64,000 nucleotides of DNA from the NCBI RefSeq assembly GCF_040676615.1, contig NZ_JBFAPI010000012.1, forward strand, positions 1-64,000, written 5' to 3'. The stretch is from Asanoa sp040676615. Lineage in GTDB: Bacteria > Actinomycetota > Actinomycetes > Mycobacteriales > Micromonosporaceae. A program made the position numbers and the translations under genes. Within the stretch, counting starts at the first letter, position 1. Each line of letters opens with the position of its first letter. The notes beneath the pieces are model-generated. The model did not search any database. It had not been told where the DNA came from and saw only the letters and a list, made by a program, of their open reading frames with translations. Shown in pieces: positions 26,766 through 34,961 of this stretch.

Positions 26766-27548
26766 CTATCGAGTTTTCTGGAGGTCGTCGGACAGCGCCG
26801 TGCCGGCGCCGCGTTGCGTGGGAGCCTTGGCGCCGAGGCGATCCGGGGTGAGCCGGCGGCCGTAGGCGAAGAAGTACCACCGCAGGTAGCCGGGCATGAA
26901 CCGGCCGAGGTCGAAGCGGGACTCGCCGAGCTGGCGGTCGAGCCAGATCGTCGGAATCTCGGCGACGGGCCGGCGCAGCCGGGTCGCCTTCGCGGTCAGC
27001 TCCAGGCCGATCTCGAAACCGGTCCGCGACTCGATGCCGACCTCGCGGACGAACGCGGTGTCGTAGGCCTTGAAGCTGTTCGTCGCGTCGCGGGTGCCGG
27101 CGCGGGCGAACATGTGCAGGGTGCGCCCGGCCCACTTCGACATCAGCCGCTTGAACCGGGGCCCGCCGACCTGCTGGCCGCCGGGCATGTAGCGGGACGC
27201 GGCCGCGACGACCACGCCGCGGTCGACCAGCCGGGCCAGGTCGTCGATCTGCCGCGGGTCGTCGCAGCCGTCGGCCATGGTGACCACGGCGACGGGTGCC
27301 TGCGCCGCGTCGATGCCGAACCGGATGGCGTTCGCGGGGCCGCGGCCGTAGGTGTTGAGCACGGTGCGGACGCGCGGGTCGTGCCGGGCGATCTCCTGCG
27401 CGTACGGCACGGTCGTGTCCTCGGGCATGTCGTGCACCACGAGGACCTCGGCCGGCAGCAGCACCTCGCGCAGGATCCGGTCGAGACAGCGGGTGATGTT
27501 CTCACCCTCGTTGTAGACCGGGATGACGACCGAGACCCGCGGCGTCAT
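26766..27548 (-). CDS. Family 2 glycosyltransferase
   Basis: Cytoplasmic inverting GT-A transferase, possibly charging a polyprenyl phosphate. It starts MTPRVSVVIPVYNEGENI, continues GRGPANAIRFGIDAA, and has the DxD-type MADGCDDP motif at about residues 94-101. It is 260 residues with no C-terminal membrane helices, similar to DPM1-type synthases. The ATG at 27548 overlaps the dehydrogenase stop by four bases. A DPM1-like enzyme would supply polyprenyl-phosphate sugars to the GT-C-like proteins encoded downstream. This pathway link is inferred. Confidence 0.82.
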   Translation of the reverse strand: MTPRVSVVIPVYNEGENITRCLDRILREVLLPAEVLVVHDMPEDTTVPYAQEIARHDPRVRTVLNTYGRGPANAIRFGIDAAQAPVAVVTMADGCDDPRQIDDLARLVDRGVVVAAASRYMPGGQQVGGPRFKRLMSKWAGRTLHMFARAGTRDATNSFKAYDTAFVREVGIESRTGFEIGLELTAKATRLRRPVAEIPTIWLDRQLGESRFDLGRFMPGYLRWYFFAYGRRLTPDRLGAKAPTQRGAGTALSDDLQKTR

Positions 27549-28759
27549 ACCAGCACGCCCCGCCCCGTCAGCCCCCACATGTCGACGATCGGGATGTCGG
27601 TGTCGAGGGCCGCGTATTCGGCGTGCGGCGACGCGATCACCAGCAGGTCGGCCCGCTTGAGCACCTCGTCGAGCGGGGTGAACCGGTCGTCGACGATGTG
27701 CGGGTCGGTGCAGAGCGTCTCGCGGGTCTTCAGCGACAGGATCTTGCGCAGCTTGTAGGCCAGGCTCTCCCGCGGGTCGTCGCTGCCGCCCTTGAACGCC
27801 ATGCCCAGGATGCCGACGGTCAGCTCGCCCAGGTTGTAGCGCTCCTCGAGGCGGGAGACCAGGTAGAGCGGCAGGCCCTCGTTGATCAGCATGGCCGAGT
27901 GGCCGAGCACGAAGTTGTTGCGGTTGAACGCTGCCAGCTGCATCGTGTCCTTGAACAGGCACGGCCCGGCGGCGAAGCCCGGCATCGGGATGTCGGCCGC
28001 GCGCGGGTAGTCGAACGCGATCGCGTGCCGGATCCGGGCGAAGTCGAGCCCGAAGTCGTTGGCCATCATCCAGAACTGGTTGGCCGTCGCGAACTTGATG
28101 TAGCGCCAGGTGTTGGTGAACAGCTTGGCCAGCTCGGCCTCTTCGGGCTCGAGCGGCACGATCCGGGTGGTCAGCTTGCGGAACAGCGCCTCGGCCCGGG
28201 CCAGCGCCGTCGGGTTGCGGGCGGCGACGATCTGCGGCAGCTCGAAGAGCTCGGTCATCGCCTTGCCCTCGGCGATCCGCTCGGGGCAGAACGCCACGTC
28301 GGCGCCGATGCCCTTGCTGGCCAGCAACTTCTCGGTCAGCGCGGTGACGCCCGGGTAGACGGTGCTGCGCAGCACCACCAACTGGCCGTCGCGCAGGTGC
28401 TCGGCGCAGCGCTCCAGCGCCCGCGGCACGGCGCCGAGGTCGGGGTTGAGGTGCTCGTCGACCGGGGTGCCGACGACCACGACCAGGTTTTCGGCGGAGC
28501 CGACGCTGGCCGGATCGGTGCTGGCACGCAGGCGCCCGGCCGACACCACGTCGGCGAGCACGTCGGCCGCGCCCTCCTCGGCGAACGGCAGCGTGCCCGA
28601 GTTGACCACGTCGACCGCGTCGGCGTTGATGTCGTAGAGCACCACCGACAGGCCGCGGGACGCGAGCGCGATGCCGAGCGGGAGGCCGACCCGGCCACAT
28701 CCGCCGACGACGCAGACGTCTACATCGAACCCGGTAGCCGGCTCATGGGCAGAGGCCAC
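27545..28759 (-). CDS. Nucleotide-sugar dehydrogenase (UDP-glucose/UDP-ManNAc type)
   Basis: Oxidises the C6 hydroxyl of a UDP-sugar to a uronic acid in two NAD-dependent steps. The N-terminal Rossmann site is GxGxxG at 20-25, the middle domain contains NTWRYIKFATANQF, and the catalytic cysteine is C267 in GPCLFKD with K270 and D271. The C-terminal domain has GILGMAFKGGSDDPRES. The GPC motif and overall pattern fit UDP-ManNAc (WecC-like) or UDP-glucose dehydrogenases. The GTG at 28759 has GGGAG five bases upstream. The frame reaches 28813. First gene of the glycan operon. Confidence 0.85.
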   Translation of the reverse strand: MASAHEPATGFDVDVCVVGGCGRVGLPLGIALASRGLSVVLYDINADAVDVVNSGTLPFAEEGAADVLADVVSAGRLRASTDPASVGSAENLVVVVGTPVDEHLNPDLGAVPRALERCAEHLRDGQLVVLRSTVYPGVTALTEKLLASKGIGADVAFCPERIAEGKAMTELFELPQIVAARNPTALARAEALFRKLTTRIVPLEPEEAELAKLFTNTWRYIKFATANQFWMMANDFGLDFARIRHAIAFDYPRAADIPMPGFAAGPCLFKDTMQLAAFNRNNFVLGHSAMLINEGLPLYLVSRLEERYNLGELTVGILGMAFKGGSDDPRESLAYKLRKILSLKTRETLCTDPHIVDDRFTPLDEVLKRADLLVIASPHAEYAALDTDIPIVDMWGLTGRGVLV

Positions 28760-28816
28760 GTGATCTCCCGTGAAAGGTGCGGATGACGACACGCCATTCG
28801 GATCGACAACCAACGC

Positions 28817-28846
28817 AGGCTAGCCGAACGTGAGAGAGCGGTCCAA
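28817..28846 (-). promoter_or_regulatory. Promoter of the surface-glycan operon
   Basis: On the minus strand TTGGAC (28846-28841), an 18-base spacer, then TAGCCT (28822-28817), predicting a 5' leader of about 50 bases before the GTG at 28759. It lies between the pheT terminator and the dehydrogenase gene. Confidence 0.5.
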
Positions 28847-28901
28847 TCCCGCATCCGGCTAACGTCACCACTCTTTCGTGATTCGGCCGCGCACGCGCGA
28901 A

Positions 28902-28932
28902 CGGCTGCCGGGATTCATCCGTCCGGCAGCCG
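28902..28932 (-). terminator. Terminator after pheT
   Basis: A 10-bp perfect stem CGGCTGCCGG / CCGGCAGCCG (28902-28911 and 28923-28932) begins 12 bases past the pheT stop on the minus strand, with an 11-base loop. It is followed by a GC-rich sequence and no T-tract, so efficiency is uncertain. It separates the translation operon from the glycan operon. Confidence 0.65.
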
Positions 28933-28943
28933 CTTTCTCGTGG

Positions 28944-31457
28944 TCAGGCGCCGCGCAACGTGGCGCCGAACCGGTTGGCCGCCTCGGCGACCGCGGCGTC
29001 ACGCGCGGCGACCGCCTCGTCGACGGTGAGCGTGCGGTCGGGCGCGCGGAAGGTCAGCTTGTAGGCCAGCGACTTGCGGCCGGCACCGAGTTGCTCCGAC
29101 GCGTAGACGTCGAACAGCCGCACCGACTCGAGCAACTCGCCCGCGCCGTCGGCGATCGCCCGCTGCACGTCGGCGGCGGGGACGCCGTCGCCGACCACCA
29201 GCGCCACGTCGATCAGCGCCGGCGGGAAGCCGGAGACCCGCGGCGCCGGTGCCACCGGCGCGGCCGGGACCGCGTCGAGGTCGATCTCCGCGGCCACGGT
29301 CCGCTTGGGCAGGTCGAGCGCGGCCACCACGGCCGGGTGCAACTCGCCGGCCCAGCCGACCACGACGTCGTCGACCGCGATCTCGGCGCAGCGGCCCGGA
29401 TGCCACGGTGCCACCGCCGCCGACCGCACGACCACCCGCTCGGCCGGGATGCCGGCGGTGTCGAGCACCGTGCGGGCGGCTTCGACGGCGTCGGCCCAGC
29501 TGGCCGGGCGTCCGCCGCCCCACCAGCCGGCCGCCTCGGCCTCGCCGGCCAGCACCACGGCGACGTGCCACGGCTGCTCCGGGACAACCGCGTCGGCGGC
29601 GGCGAAGACCGACTCGGCCGGCCGGTCGTCGACGCCCATCACGGGCGGCGCGCCGGCGCCGCTGCGTGCCTGGAAGACCACGCCGACCTCGTAGAGCGCG
29701 AGGTCGCGGGCGCCCCGGCCGACGTTGCGGCGCAGCGTGGCCAGCAGCGGCGGCAGCAGCGTGGTGCGCAGGTAGGGCTCTTCGTCGGAGAGCGGGTTGG
29801 CCAGCCGCACCAGGGCCCGCCGCGGGTCGTCGTCGGGGATGCCGAGCGCGTCGAGCGCCGCGATGCCCACGAACGGGTAGGACAGCACCTCGACGTGGCC
29901 GGTCTCGGCCAGCGCGCGGGCCACCGAGCGGCGCCGGCGCTGGGCGTCGGTCAGGCCGCGACCGGCCGGCGCGAGGGGCAGCCGCCCCGGCACCTTGTCG
30001 TAGCCGTCCAGCCGGACGACCTCTTCGACCAGGTCGGCCGGGTCGGTGAGGTCGGGCCGCCAGGTCGGCGGCACGGCGGATAGCCGCTGGCCGTCGACGG
30101 TGACCGTGCAACCGACGGCTTCGAGCAGGGCGACCACCCGGGCCGGCTCGTAGGGCACCCCGACGCGCCGGGTGGGCAGGTCGACGGCCATCTCGATCGG
30201 GCGGCGGGGCTGGACCGCGTCGAGGTCGAGGATCTCGTCGCCGACGGTGCCGCCGCCGTAGGTGGTCATCAGCTCGACCGCCCGCTGCAGCGCGACCAGT
30301 GGCAGCGCCGGGTCGACGCCGCGTTCCCAGCGCTTGGCGGCCTCGCTGAACAACTTGTGCCGGCGGGCGGTGCGGCCGACCATCACCGGGTCCCAGTGCG
30401 CCGCCTCGAAGAGCACGTCGGTCGTGCCGGGGTGCACCTCGCTGGTCTCGCCGCCCATCACCGCGGCCAGCGAGATCGGGCCGGTGTCGTCGCAGATCAC
30501 CATGTCTTCGGCGTCGAGCGTGCGGGTGACGCCGTCGAGCGTGGTCAGCTTCTCGCCCGGCGTGGCCCGGCGGACGACCAGCGGGCCGCGCACCCGGTCG
30601 AGGTCGAACGCGTGCATCGGCTGGCCCAGCTCGAGCATCAGGTAGTTGGTGATGTCGACCGGCAGCGAGATGGTGCGGATGCCGGCCTGGGCGAGCCGGC
30701 GGACCATGAACGCGGGCGTCACGGCGGCCGGGTCGACCTCGCGGACCGCGCGGCCGGCGTACCGGTCGCAGCCGACCGGGTCGCGCACCTCGACCGGGTA
30801 GGCCGGCTCGGCCGTCGCGCCGGGCGCCGGCACCAGGGCCGGGTCGCGGAACGGCACGCCCACGGCCAGCGCCAGCTCGCGGGCGATGCCGCGGACCGAC
30901 ATGGCGTACCCCCGGTCCGGGGTGATCTCGACCTCGACCACGACGTCGTCGAGCCCGACCAGCGGGCGGGCGTCGTCGCCGGGCACCGCGTCGGTCTCCG
31001 GCGGCAGCACGATGATGCCGTCATCGCGCGCGCCGGCGGCACCGCCGTCGCCCAGTCCTAATTCACTTGCTGAGGTGATCATGCCGGCCGACATGTGGCC
31101 GTAGGTCTTGCGGGCGCCGATCTCGAACCCGCCGGGCAGCACGCCGCCGGGCAGGATCACCACGACCAGGTCGCCGGGCGCGAAGTTGCTGGCGCCGCAG
31201 ACGATCTCCTGTGGCGCGCCGGTGCCGTTGGCCGGACCGACGTCGACGGTGCAGAACCGGATCGGCTTCTTGAAGCCGGTCAGCTCCTCGACGGTCAGCA
31301 CCCGGCCGACCACCAGGCCGCCGGTCACCGAGCGGCGGAGGTCGACAATGGACTCGACCTCGATGCCGAGGCCGACCAGGGCCGCCTCGAGGTCGTCGGC
31401 GGACAGGTCGGCCGGCAGGTCGACGTGCTCGCGCAGCCAGGACAGTCCGACCCGCAT
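28944..31457 (-). CDS. pheT: Phenylalanyl-tRNA synthetase beta subunit
   Basis: Beta subunit of the alpha2-beta2 PheRS that charges tRNA-Phe. The 837 residues hold the EMAP-like tRNA-binding domain (about 40-150), B3/B4 editing domain (about 210-380), B5 domain (about 400-475), a catalytic-like core, and the C-terminal FDX-ACB anticodon-binding domain (about 740-837, with LAYKLTFRAPDRTLTVDE). The ATG follows the pheS TAG stop directly with no gap, so the subunits are translationally coupled. It ends at a hairpin terminator. Confidence 0.96.
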   Translation of the reverse strand: MRVGLSWLREHVDLPADLSADDLEAALVGLGIEVESIVDLRRSVTGGLVVGRVLTVEELTGFKKPIRFCTVDVGPANGTGAPQEIVCGASNFAPGDLVVVILPGGVLPGGFEIGARKTYGHMSAGMITSASELGLGDGGAAGARDDGIIVLPPETDAVPGDDARPLVGLDDVVVEVEITPDRGYAMSVRGIARELALAVGVPFRDPALVPAPGATAEPAYPVEVRDPVGCDRYAGRAVREVDPAAVTPAFMVRRLAQAGIRTISLPVDITNYLMLELGQPMHAFDLDRVRGPLVVRRATPGEKLTTLDGVTRTLDAEDMVICDDTGPISLAAVMGGETSEVHPGTTDVLFEAAHWDPVMVGRTARRHKLFSEAAKRWERGVDPALPLVALQRAVELMTTYGGGTVGDEILDLDAVQPRRPIEMAVDLPTRRVGVPYEPARVVALLEAVGCTVTVDGQRLSAVPPTWRPDLTDPADLVEEVVRLDGYDKVPGRLPLAPAGRGLTDAQRRRRSVARALAETGHVEVLSYPFVGIAALDALGIPDDDPRRALVRLANPLSDEEPYLRTTLLPPLLATLRRNVGRGARDLALYEVGVVFQARSGAGAPPVMGVDDRPAESVFAAADAVVPEQPWHVAVVLAGEAEAAGWWGGGRPASWADAVEAARTVLDTAGIPAERVVVRSAAVAPWHPGRCAEIAVDDVVVGWAGELHPAVVAALDLPKRTVAAEIDLDAVPAAPVAPAPRVSGFPPALIDVALVVGDGVPAADVQRAIADGAGELLESVRLFDVYASEQLGAGRKSLAYKLTFRAPDRTLTVDEAVAARDAAVAEAANRFGATLRGA

Positions 31458-32525
31458 CTACAGCTCCATCCCGAATGCGCGCGTGAAGCGCACGTCACCC
31501 TCGACCATGTCGCGCATGTCGCTGATCCCGTGCCGGAACATCAGCGACCGTTCGATGCCCATCCCGAACGCGAAACCGCTGAACTCGTCCGGGTCGATGC
31601 CGCAGGCGCGCAGCACCCGCGGGTTGACCATGCCGCAGCCGCCCCACTCGACCCACTGTGGACCGTCGCGGTGCTCCGGGAACCAGATGTCGAACTCGGC
31701 CGACGGCTCGGTGAACGGGAAGTAGTGCGGGCGGAACCGGGTGCGCGCGTCGGGCCCGAACATCGCCCGGGCGAAGTGGTCGAGCGTGCCGCGCAGGTGG
31801 GCCATCGTGATGCCGCGGTCGACGACCAGGCCCTCGACCTGGTGGAAGACCGGCGTGTGGGTCGCGTCGAGCTCGTCGGTGCGGTAGACCCGGCCGGGCG
31901 CGATCACGTAGATCGGCGGCGTGCGGGTCAGCATCGCCCGCGCCTGCACGGGGCTGGTGTGTGTGCGCAGCACCAGGCCACTGCCCTCGGGCCCGATGTG
32001 GAACGTGTCCATCAGCCCCCGCGCCGGGTGGTCCGGCGGGATGTTGAGCGCGTCGAAGTTGGTCCACTCGAGCTCGGCCTCGGGACCCTCCGCGATCTCG
32101 TAGCCCATCCCGACGAACAGGTCGCCGATCCGCTCCATCAGCGTGCTCAGCGGGTGCCGGGCGCCGCGCGGTCGGCGGGCCCAGGGCAGCGTCACGTCGA
32201 CCCGCTCCTCGGCCAGCACCCGCTGCTCGCGCTCCGCGGCCAGCGCGGCCGACCGGGCGTCGAACAGTTCCTGGATGTGCCGCCGGGCCTCGTTGACCCG
32301 CTTGCCGGCGTCGGACTTGGCGGCCGGCGGCAGGGCGCCGATCTCGCGCCGCGCCAGCGACACCGGCGCCCGGTCGCCGAGGTGCAGGTGGCGAAGCTGG
32401 GTCAGCGCGTCGGGATCGGCGGCGCCGGCGAACGCCTTGTCGGCCTCGGCGACCGCCGCGTCGAGCGCGGCGGGATCGAGGTAGGCGACCTGCTTGGGGT
32501 CATAGGGGTCGTTGCGGTAGGACAT
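31458..32525 (-). CDS. pheS: Phenylalanyl-tRNA synthetase alpha subunit
   Basis: Catalytic class II subunit of PheRS. The N-terminal coiled-coil (about 10-105) binds tRNA. Class II motif 2 is seen around VYRTDELDATHTPVFHQVEG, and motif 3 as FGMGIERSLM. FTEPSAEFDIWF and WGGCGMVNP line the phenylalanine pocket. At 355 residues it has the usual bacterial size. The ATG at 32525 has GGGAG upstream. The frame is open further upstream only by chance. pheT follows immediately. Confidence 0.96.
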   Translation of the reverse strand: MSYRNDPYDPKQVAYLDPAALDAAVAEADKAFAGAADPDALTQLRHLHLGDRAPVSLARREIGALPPAAKSDAGKRVNEARRHIQELFDARSAALAAEREQRVLAEERVDVTLPWARRPRGARHPLSTLMERIGDLFVGMGYEIAEGPEAELEWTNFDALNIPPDHPARGLMDTFHIGPEGSGLVLRTHTSPVQARAMLTRTPPIYVIAPGRVYRTDELDATHTPVFHQVEGLVVDRGITMAHLRGTLDHFARAMFGPDARTRFRPHYFPFTEPSAEFDIWFPEHRDGPQWVEWGGCGMVNPRVLRACGIDPDEFSGFAFGMGIERSLMFRHGISDMRDMVEGDVRFTRAFGMEL

Positions 32526-32556
32526 GACTCTCCCTCGGCGGGACAACCTCGCAAGT

Positions 32557-33381
32557 CTACGGGCGGGCCGGTGCCGGGCGGCGCAGGGCTCGGGCGCTGG
32601 CGTAGAGGCAGACGGCGGCCGCCGCGGCCAGGTTGAGGCTCTCCGCGCGGCCGTGCAGCGGCACCCGGACCCGGTGGTCGGCGGCGGCCAGCAACGGCTC
32701 CGGCAGGCCGTGCGCCTCCGAACCGAACAGCCACGCGGTCGGCCCGGCGAGCCCACCGCTGTCGGCGAGGTCGTCGAGGTCGGAATCGCCGTAGCCGGTC
32801 GCCGCGAGCACGGTCAGGCCGTTTTCCCGCAGGCTCGCGACCACCGCGGCCGGGTCGCCGTCGCGGACGACGTCCGGATGGAACACGCTGCCGGCACTGG
32901 CCCGGACACACTTCCCGTTGTACGGGTCGACCGCGTCACCGGCGAACACCACCGCACCGGCGCCGGCCGCGTCGGCGGTGCGCAGGATGGTGCCGGCGTT
33001 GCCCGGGTCGCGGATCTCGGCGAGCACGGCCACGAGACGCGGCCGCTTCGCGAGCGCGCCGGCCAGGCGTACGCCCGGCTGGTGGCAGACGGCGACGAGC
33101 CCCTGCGGCGCCACGGTCTCGGCCAGCGCGGCGATCGCGCCGTCGGTGACCGCGGTCGCCCGCTCCGTCAGCTCCGGGTGCCGGGTGCGGGACTCTTCGG
33201 TGGCGAACAGTTCCTTGACGGCTCCCGCGGCCAGCGCCTCGCGGACGGCCTGCGGACCTTCGGCCAGGAACAGGCCGGTCTCGTCACGGTCCTTCCGCCG
33301 GTGCAGGCGGCGGGCAGCAATGACCCGGGGTGTCCGCTCGGTGAACGGAACGACCCCGGGTCGCTGGTGCTGCGCCGACAA
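32557..33381 (-). CDS. TrmH/SpoU family RNA 2'-O-methyltransferase
   Basis: SPOUT-fold rRNA or tRNA ribose methyltransferase using SAM. The N-terminal substrate-binding domain is FLAEGPQAVREAL. The three SPOUT motifs are EIRDPGNAGTILRTADAAGA, LFGSEAHGLP and VRVPLHGRAESLNLAAAAAVCLY. The trefoil knot is formed by the last 150 residues. The 274-residue reading uses a TTG at 33381, five bases past the rplT stop. No better start exists before the conserved N-terminus. It lies between rplT and pheS, the position of tsnR in mycobacteria. Target nucleotide not known. Confidence 0.88.
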   Translation of the reverse strand: MSAQHQRPGVVPFTERTPRVIAARRLHRRKDRDETGLFLAEGPQAVREALAAGAVKELFATEESRTRHPELTERATAVTDGAIAALAETVAPQGLVAVCHQPGVRLAGALAKRPRLVAVLAEIRDPGNAGTILRTADAAGAGAVVFAGDAVDPYNGKCVRASAGSVFHPDVVRDGDPAAVVASLRENGLTVLAATGYGDSDLDDLADSGGLAGPTAWLFGSEAHGLPEPLLAAADHRVRVPLHGRAESLNLAAAAAVCLYASARALRRPAPARP

Positions 33382-33386
33382 CCGCT

Positions 33387-33776
33387 TCAGGCGGCCTTCG
33401 CCGCGCCGCCGGTGCCCTCGGCCGCGACGGCGGCCTTGGCGACCTCGACGATCGCCGCGAAGGCGGCCTCGTCGTGCACGGCCAGGTCGGCCAGGATCTT
33501 GCGGTCGACCTCGATCCCGGACAGCTTCAGGCCCTGGATCAGCCGGTTGTAGGTCATGCCGTTGGCGCGCGCCGCGGCGTTGATCCGGGTGATCCACAGC
33601 TGGCGGAAGTCACCCTTGCGGTCGCGACGGTCGCGGTAGGAGTACTGCATCGAGTGCAGCACCTGCTCCTTGGCCTTGCGGTAAAGGCGGGAGCGCTGAC
33701 CGCGGTATCCGCTCGCGGTCTCGAGCAATGTGCGGCGCTTCTTCTGGGCGTTGACCGCCCGCTTGACGCGTGCCAT
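33387..33776 (-). CDS. rplT: 50S ribosomal protein L20
   Basis: Early-assembling 23S rRNA-binding protein of the large subunit. It begins MARVKRAVNAQKKRR and has GYRGQRSRLYRKAKEQV, RDRRDRKGDFRQLWI and YNRLIQGLKLSGIEVDRKILADLA, all diagnostic. It has 129 residues, with an Ala/Gly-rich actinobacterial tail. It forms the infC-rpmI-rplT operon and may autoregulate it through the infC leader, as in other bacteria. Confidence 0.97.
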   Translation of the reverse strand: MARVKRAVNAQKKRRTLLETASGYRGQRSRLYRKAKEQVLHSMQYSYRDRRDRKGDFRQLWITRINAAARANGMTYNRLIQGLKLSGIEVDRKILADLAVHDEAAFAAIVEVAKAAVAAEGTGGAAKAA

Positions 33777-33806
33777 CGAGTGTTCTCCTTCGGTCGGTGG
33801 CGCGCG

Positions 33807-34001
33807 TCAGCGCCCGAGCAGCTTCTTGATGCGCTTGGTGTCGGCCTTCGAAATCTCTTCGGTGCCGGACAGCCGACGGGTGCGGGTCGAGGACTTGCCC
33901 TCGAGCTTGTGCCGCTTACCGGCGGGCTCGTGCACGATCTTGCCGCCGCCGGTGACACGGACGCGCTTGCCCGTACCGGTGTGGCTCTTCATCTTCGGCA
34001 T
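33807..34001 (-). CDS. rpmI: 50S ribosomal protein L35
   Basis: Small basic large-subunit protein of 64 residues with the family signature MPKMKSHTGTGKRVRVTGGGK at the start and ending in IKKLLGR. It sits 21 bases after infC and 30 bases before rplT in the universal infC-rpmI-rplT order. Confidence 0.97.
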   Translation of the reverse strand: MPKMKSHTGTGKRVRVTGGGKIVHEPAGKRHKLEGKSSTRTRRLSGTEEISKADTKRIKKLLGR

Positions 34002-34022
34002 CTTGTTACGTCTTCTCCCCTG

Positions 34023-34664
34023 TCACTCGCCGGGATTTCCGGCGGGCCCGGCCGTGGTAGCCGATGACGCCGCCTCGGCGGCTTCGTTCTCGTCCGCACG
34101 CTGCTCGCGGGCCGAGGGCGGCTTGGTGTTCGCGGCCACCGCGGCGGCCTTGGTGGCCCGGTGAGGGGCCAACACCATGATCATGTTGCGGCCGTCCTGC
34201 TTGGGAGCGGCTTCGACATATCCCAGTTCCGAGATCTCCGACTCGAGCCGGCGCAGCAGGCGGTAGCCCAGCTCCGGACGACTCTGCTCGCGACCACGGA
34301 ACATGATCGTGACTTTGACTTTGTCTCCGGCCTTGAGGAACCGCACCACGTGACCCTTCTTGGTCTCGTAGTCGTGCGGGTCGATCTTCGGACGGAGCTT
34401 CATTTCCTTGATGACCGTCTGTTGCTGGTTTCGCCGTGCTTCGCGTGCCTTCAGTGCGCTCTCGTACTTGAACTTGCCGAAGTCCATGAGCTTGCACACC
34501 GGCGGGCGCGCCATCGGCGCAACCTCGACCAGGTCCAGGTCTACATCCGCCGCCAGCTGAAGTGCGCGCTCCAGCGGGACGATGCCCACCTGCTCGCCTT
34601 CAGGACCGACCAGTCGGACCTCTCGTGCCCGGATCTGCTCGTTGACGCGTGGTTCGACGCTGAT
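34023..34664 (-). CDS. infC: Translation initiation factor IF-3, probable ATC start
   Basis: Binds the 30S subunit, prevents subunit joining and proofreads start codons. The N-terminal domain has RVNEQIRAREVRLVGPEGEQVGIV. A linker with KMREARRNQ-like residues and the C-terminal domain with KIDPHDYETKKGHVVRFL, VTIMFRGREQSRPELG and KQDGRNMIMVL follow. An acidic Ala-rich tail of about 40 residues is actinobacterial. The conserved N-terminus ISVEPRVNE begins at an ATC codon (34664) preceded four bases away by GAGGAGG. No ATG, GTG or TTG in frame fits. Rare ATT/ATC starts are the known autoregulatory hallmark of infC. A GTG at 34793 would add 43 unrelated residues. Confidence 0.93.
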   Translation of the reverse strand: MSVEPRVNEQIRAREVRLVGPEGEQVGIVPLERALQLAADVDLDLVEVAPMARPPVCKLMDFGKFKYESALKAREARRNQQQTVIKEMKLRPKIDPHDYETKKGHVVRFLKAGDKVKVTIMFRGREQSRPELGYRLLRRLESEISELGYVEAAPKQDGRNMIMVLAPHRATKAAAVAANTKPPSAREQRADENEAAEAASSATTAGPAGNPGE

Positions 34665-34717
34665 GAGGCCTCCTCGTTGCCATGCCTGTTGCTGCGGTCG
34701 CAGCTTGTGCGCCAACC

Positions 34718-34753
34718 GAGGAGAAGCAGAAGGCCCCGGCGCATGCCAGGGCC
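34718..34753 (-). terminator. Attenuator-like hairpin in the infC leader
   Basis: On the minus strand a 9-bp stem GGCCCTGGC / GCCGGGGCC (34753-34745, 34740-34732; one G-U pair) with loop ATGC is followed by the T-rich TTCTGCTTCTCCTC. It lies 54-90 bases before the infC start and after the presumed promoter, so it is placed to terminate transcription early, possibly under L20 or translation control. Confidence 0.55.
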
Positions 34754-34920
34754 CGCTCGACCGGTCGGCACGCTCACGCGTGCACTCCCGCACCAGAGCC
34801 CACAGGCTCGTGATCCGGTGACCGGACCCGGCGCTCGTGATCGAGGCTCGGGTGGGAGCAGGCGCTCCGCTTCACCGCCACCCACGCGCGAACGCGCGGA
34901 CAGCATGGTCGACGACGACA

Positions 34921-34926
34921 AGGTTA
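34921..34926 (-). promoter_or_regulatory. Candidate -10 element of the infC operon
   Basis: TAACCT on the minus strand, preceded by TGG, as in extended -10 elements. The -35 region is poor. It lies in the otherwise gene-free 297 bases between the repeat-tailed membrane gene and infC and would give a leader of about 250 bases that includes the attenuator hairpin. Confidence 0.3.
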
Positions 34927-34961
34927 CCAGGTCGGGCGCCACCCCGCGAAACGGGCACCGG

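Noticed and set aside
34664..34793. IF-3 N-terminal extension from the GTG at 34793
   Set aside because: It would add 43 residues unlike any IF-3 and would translate through the attenuator hairpin. The ATC start with GAGGAGG explains the conserved N-terminus.
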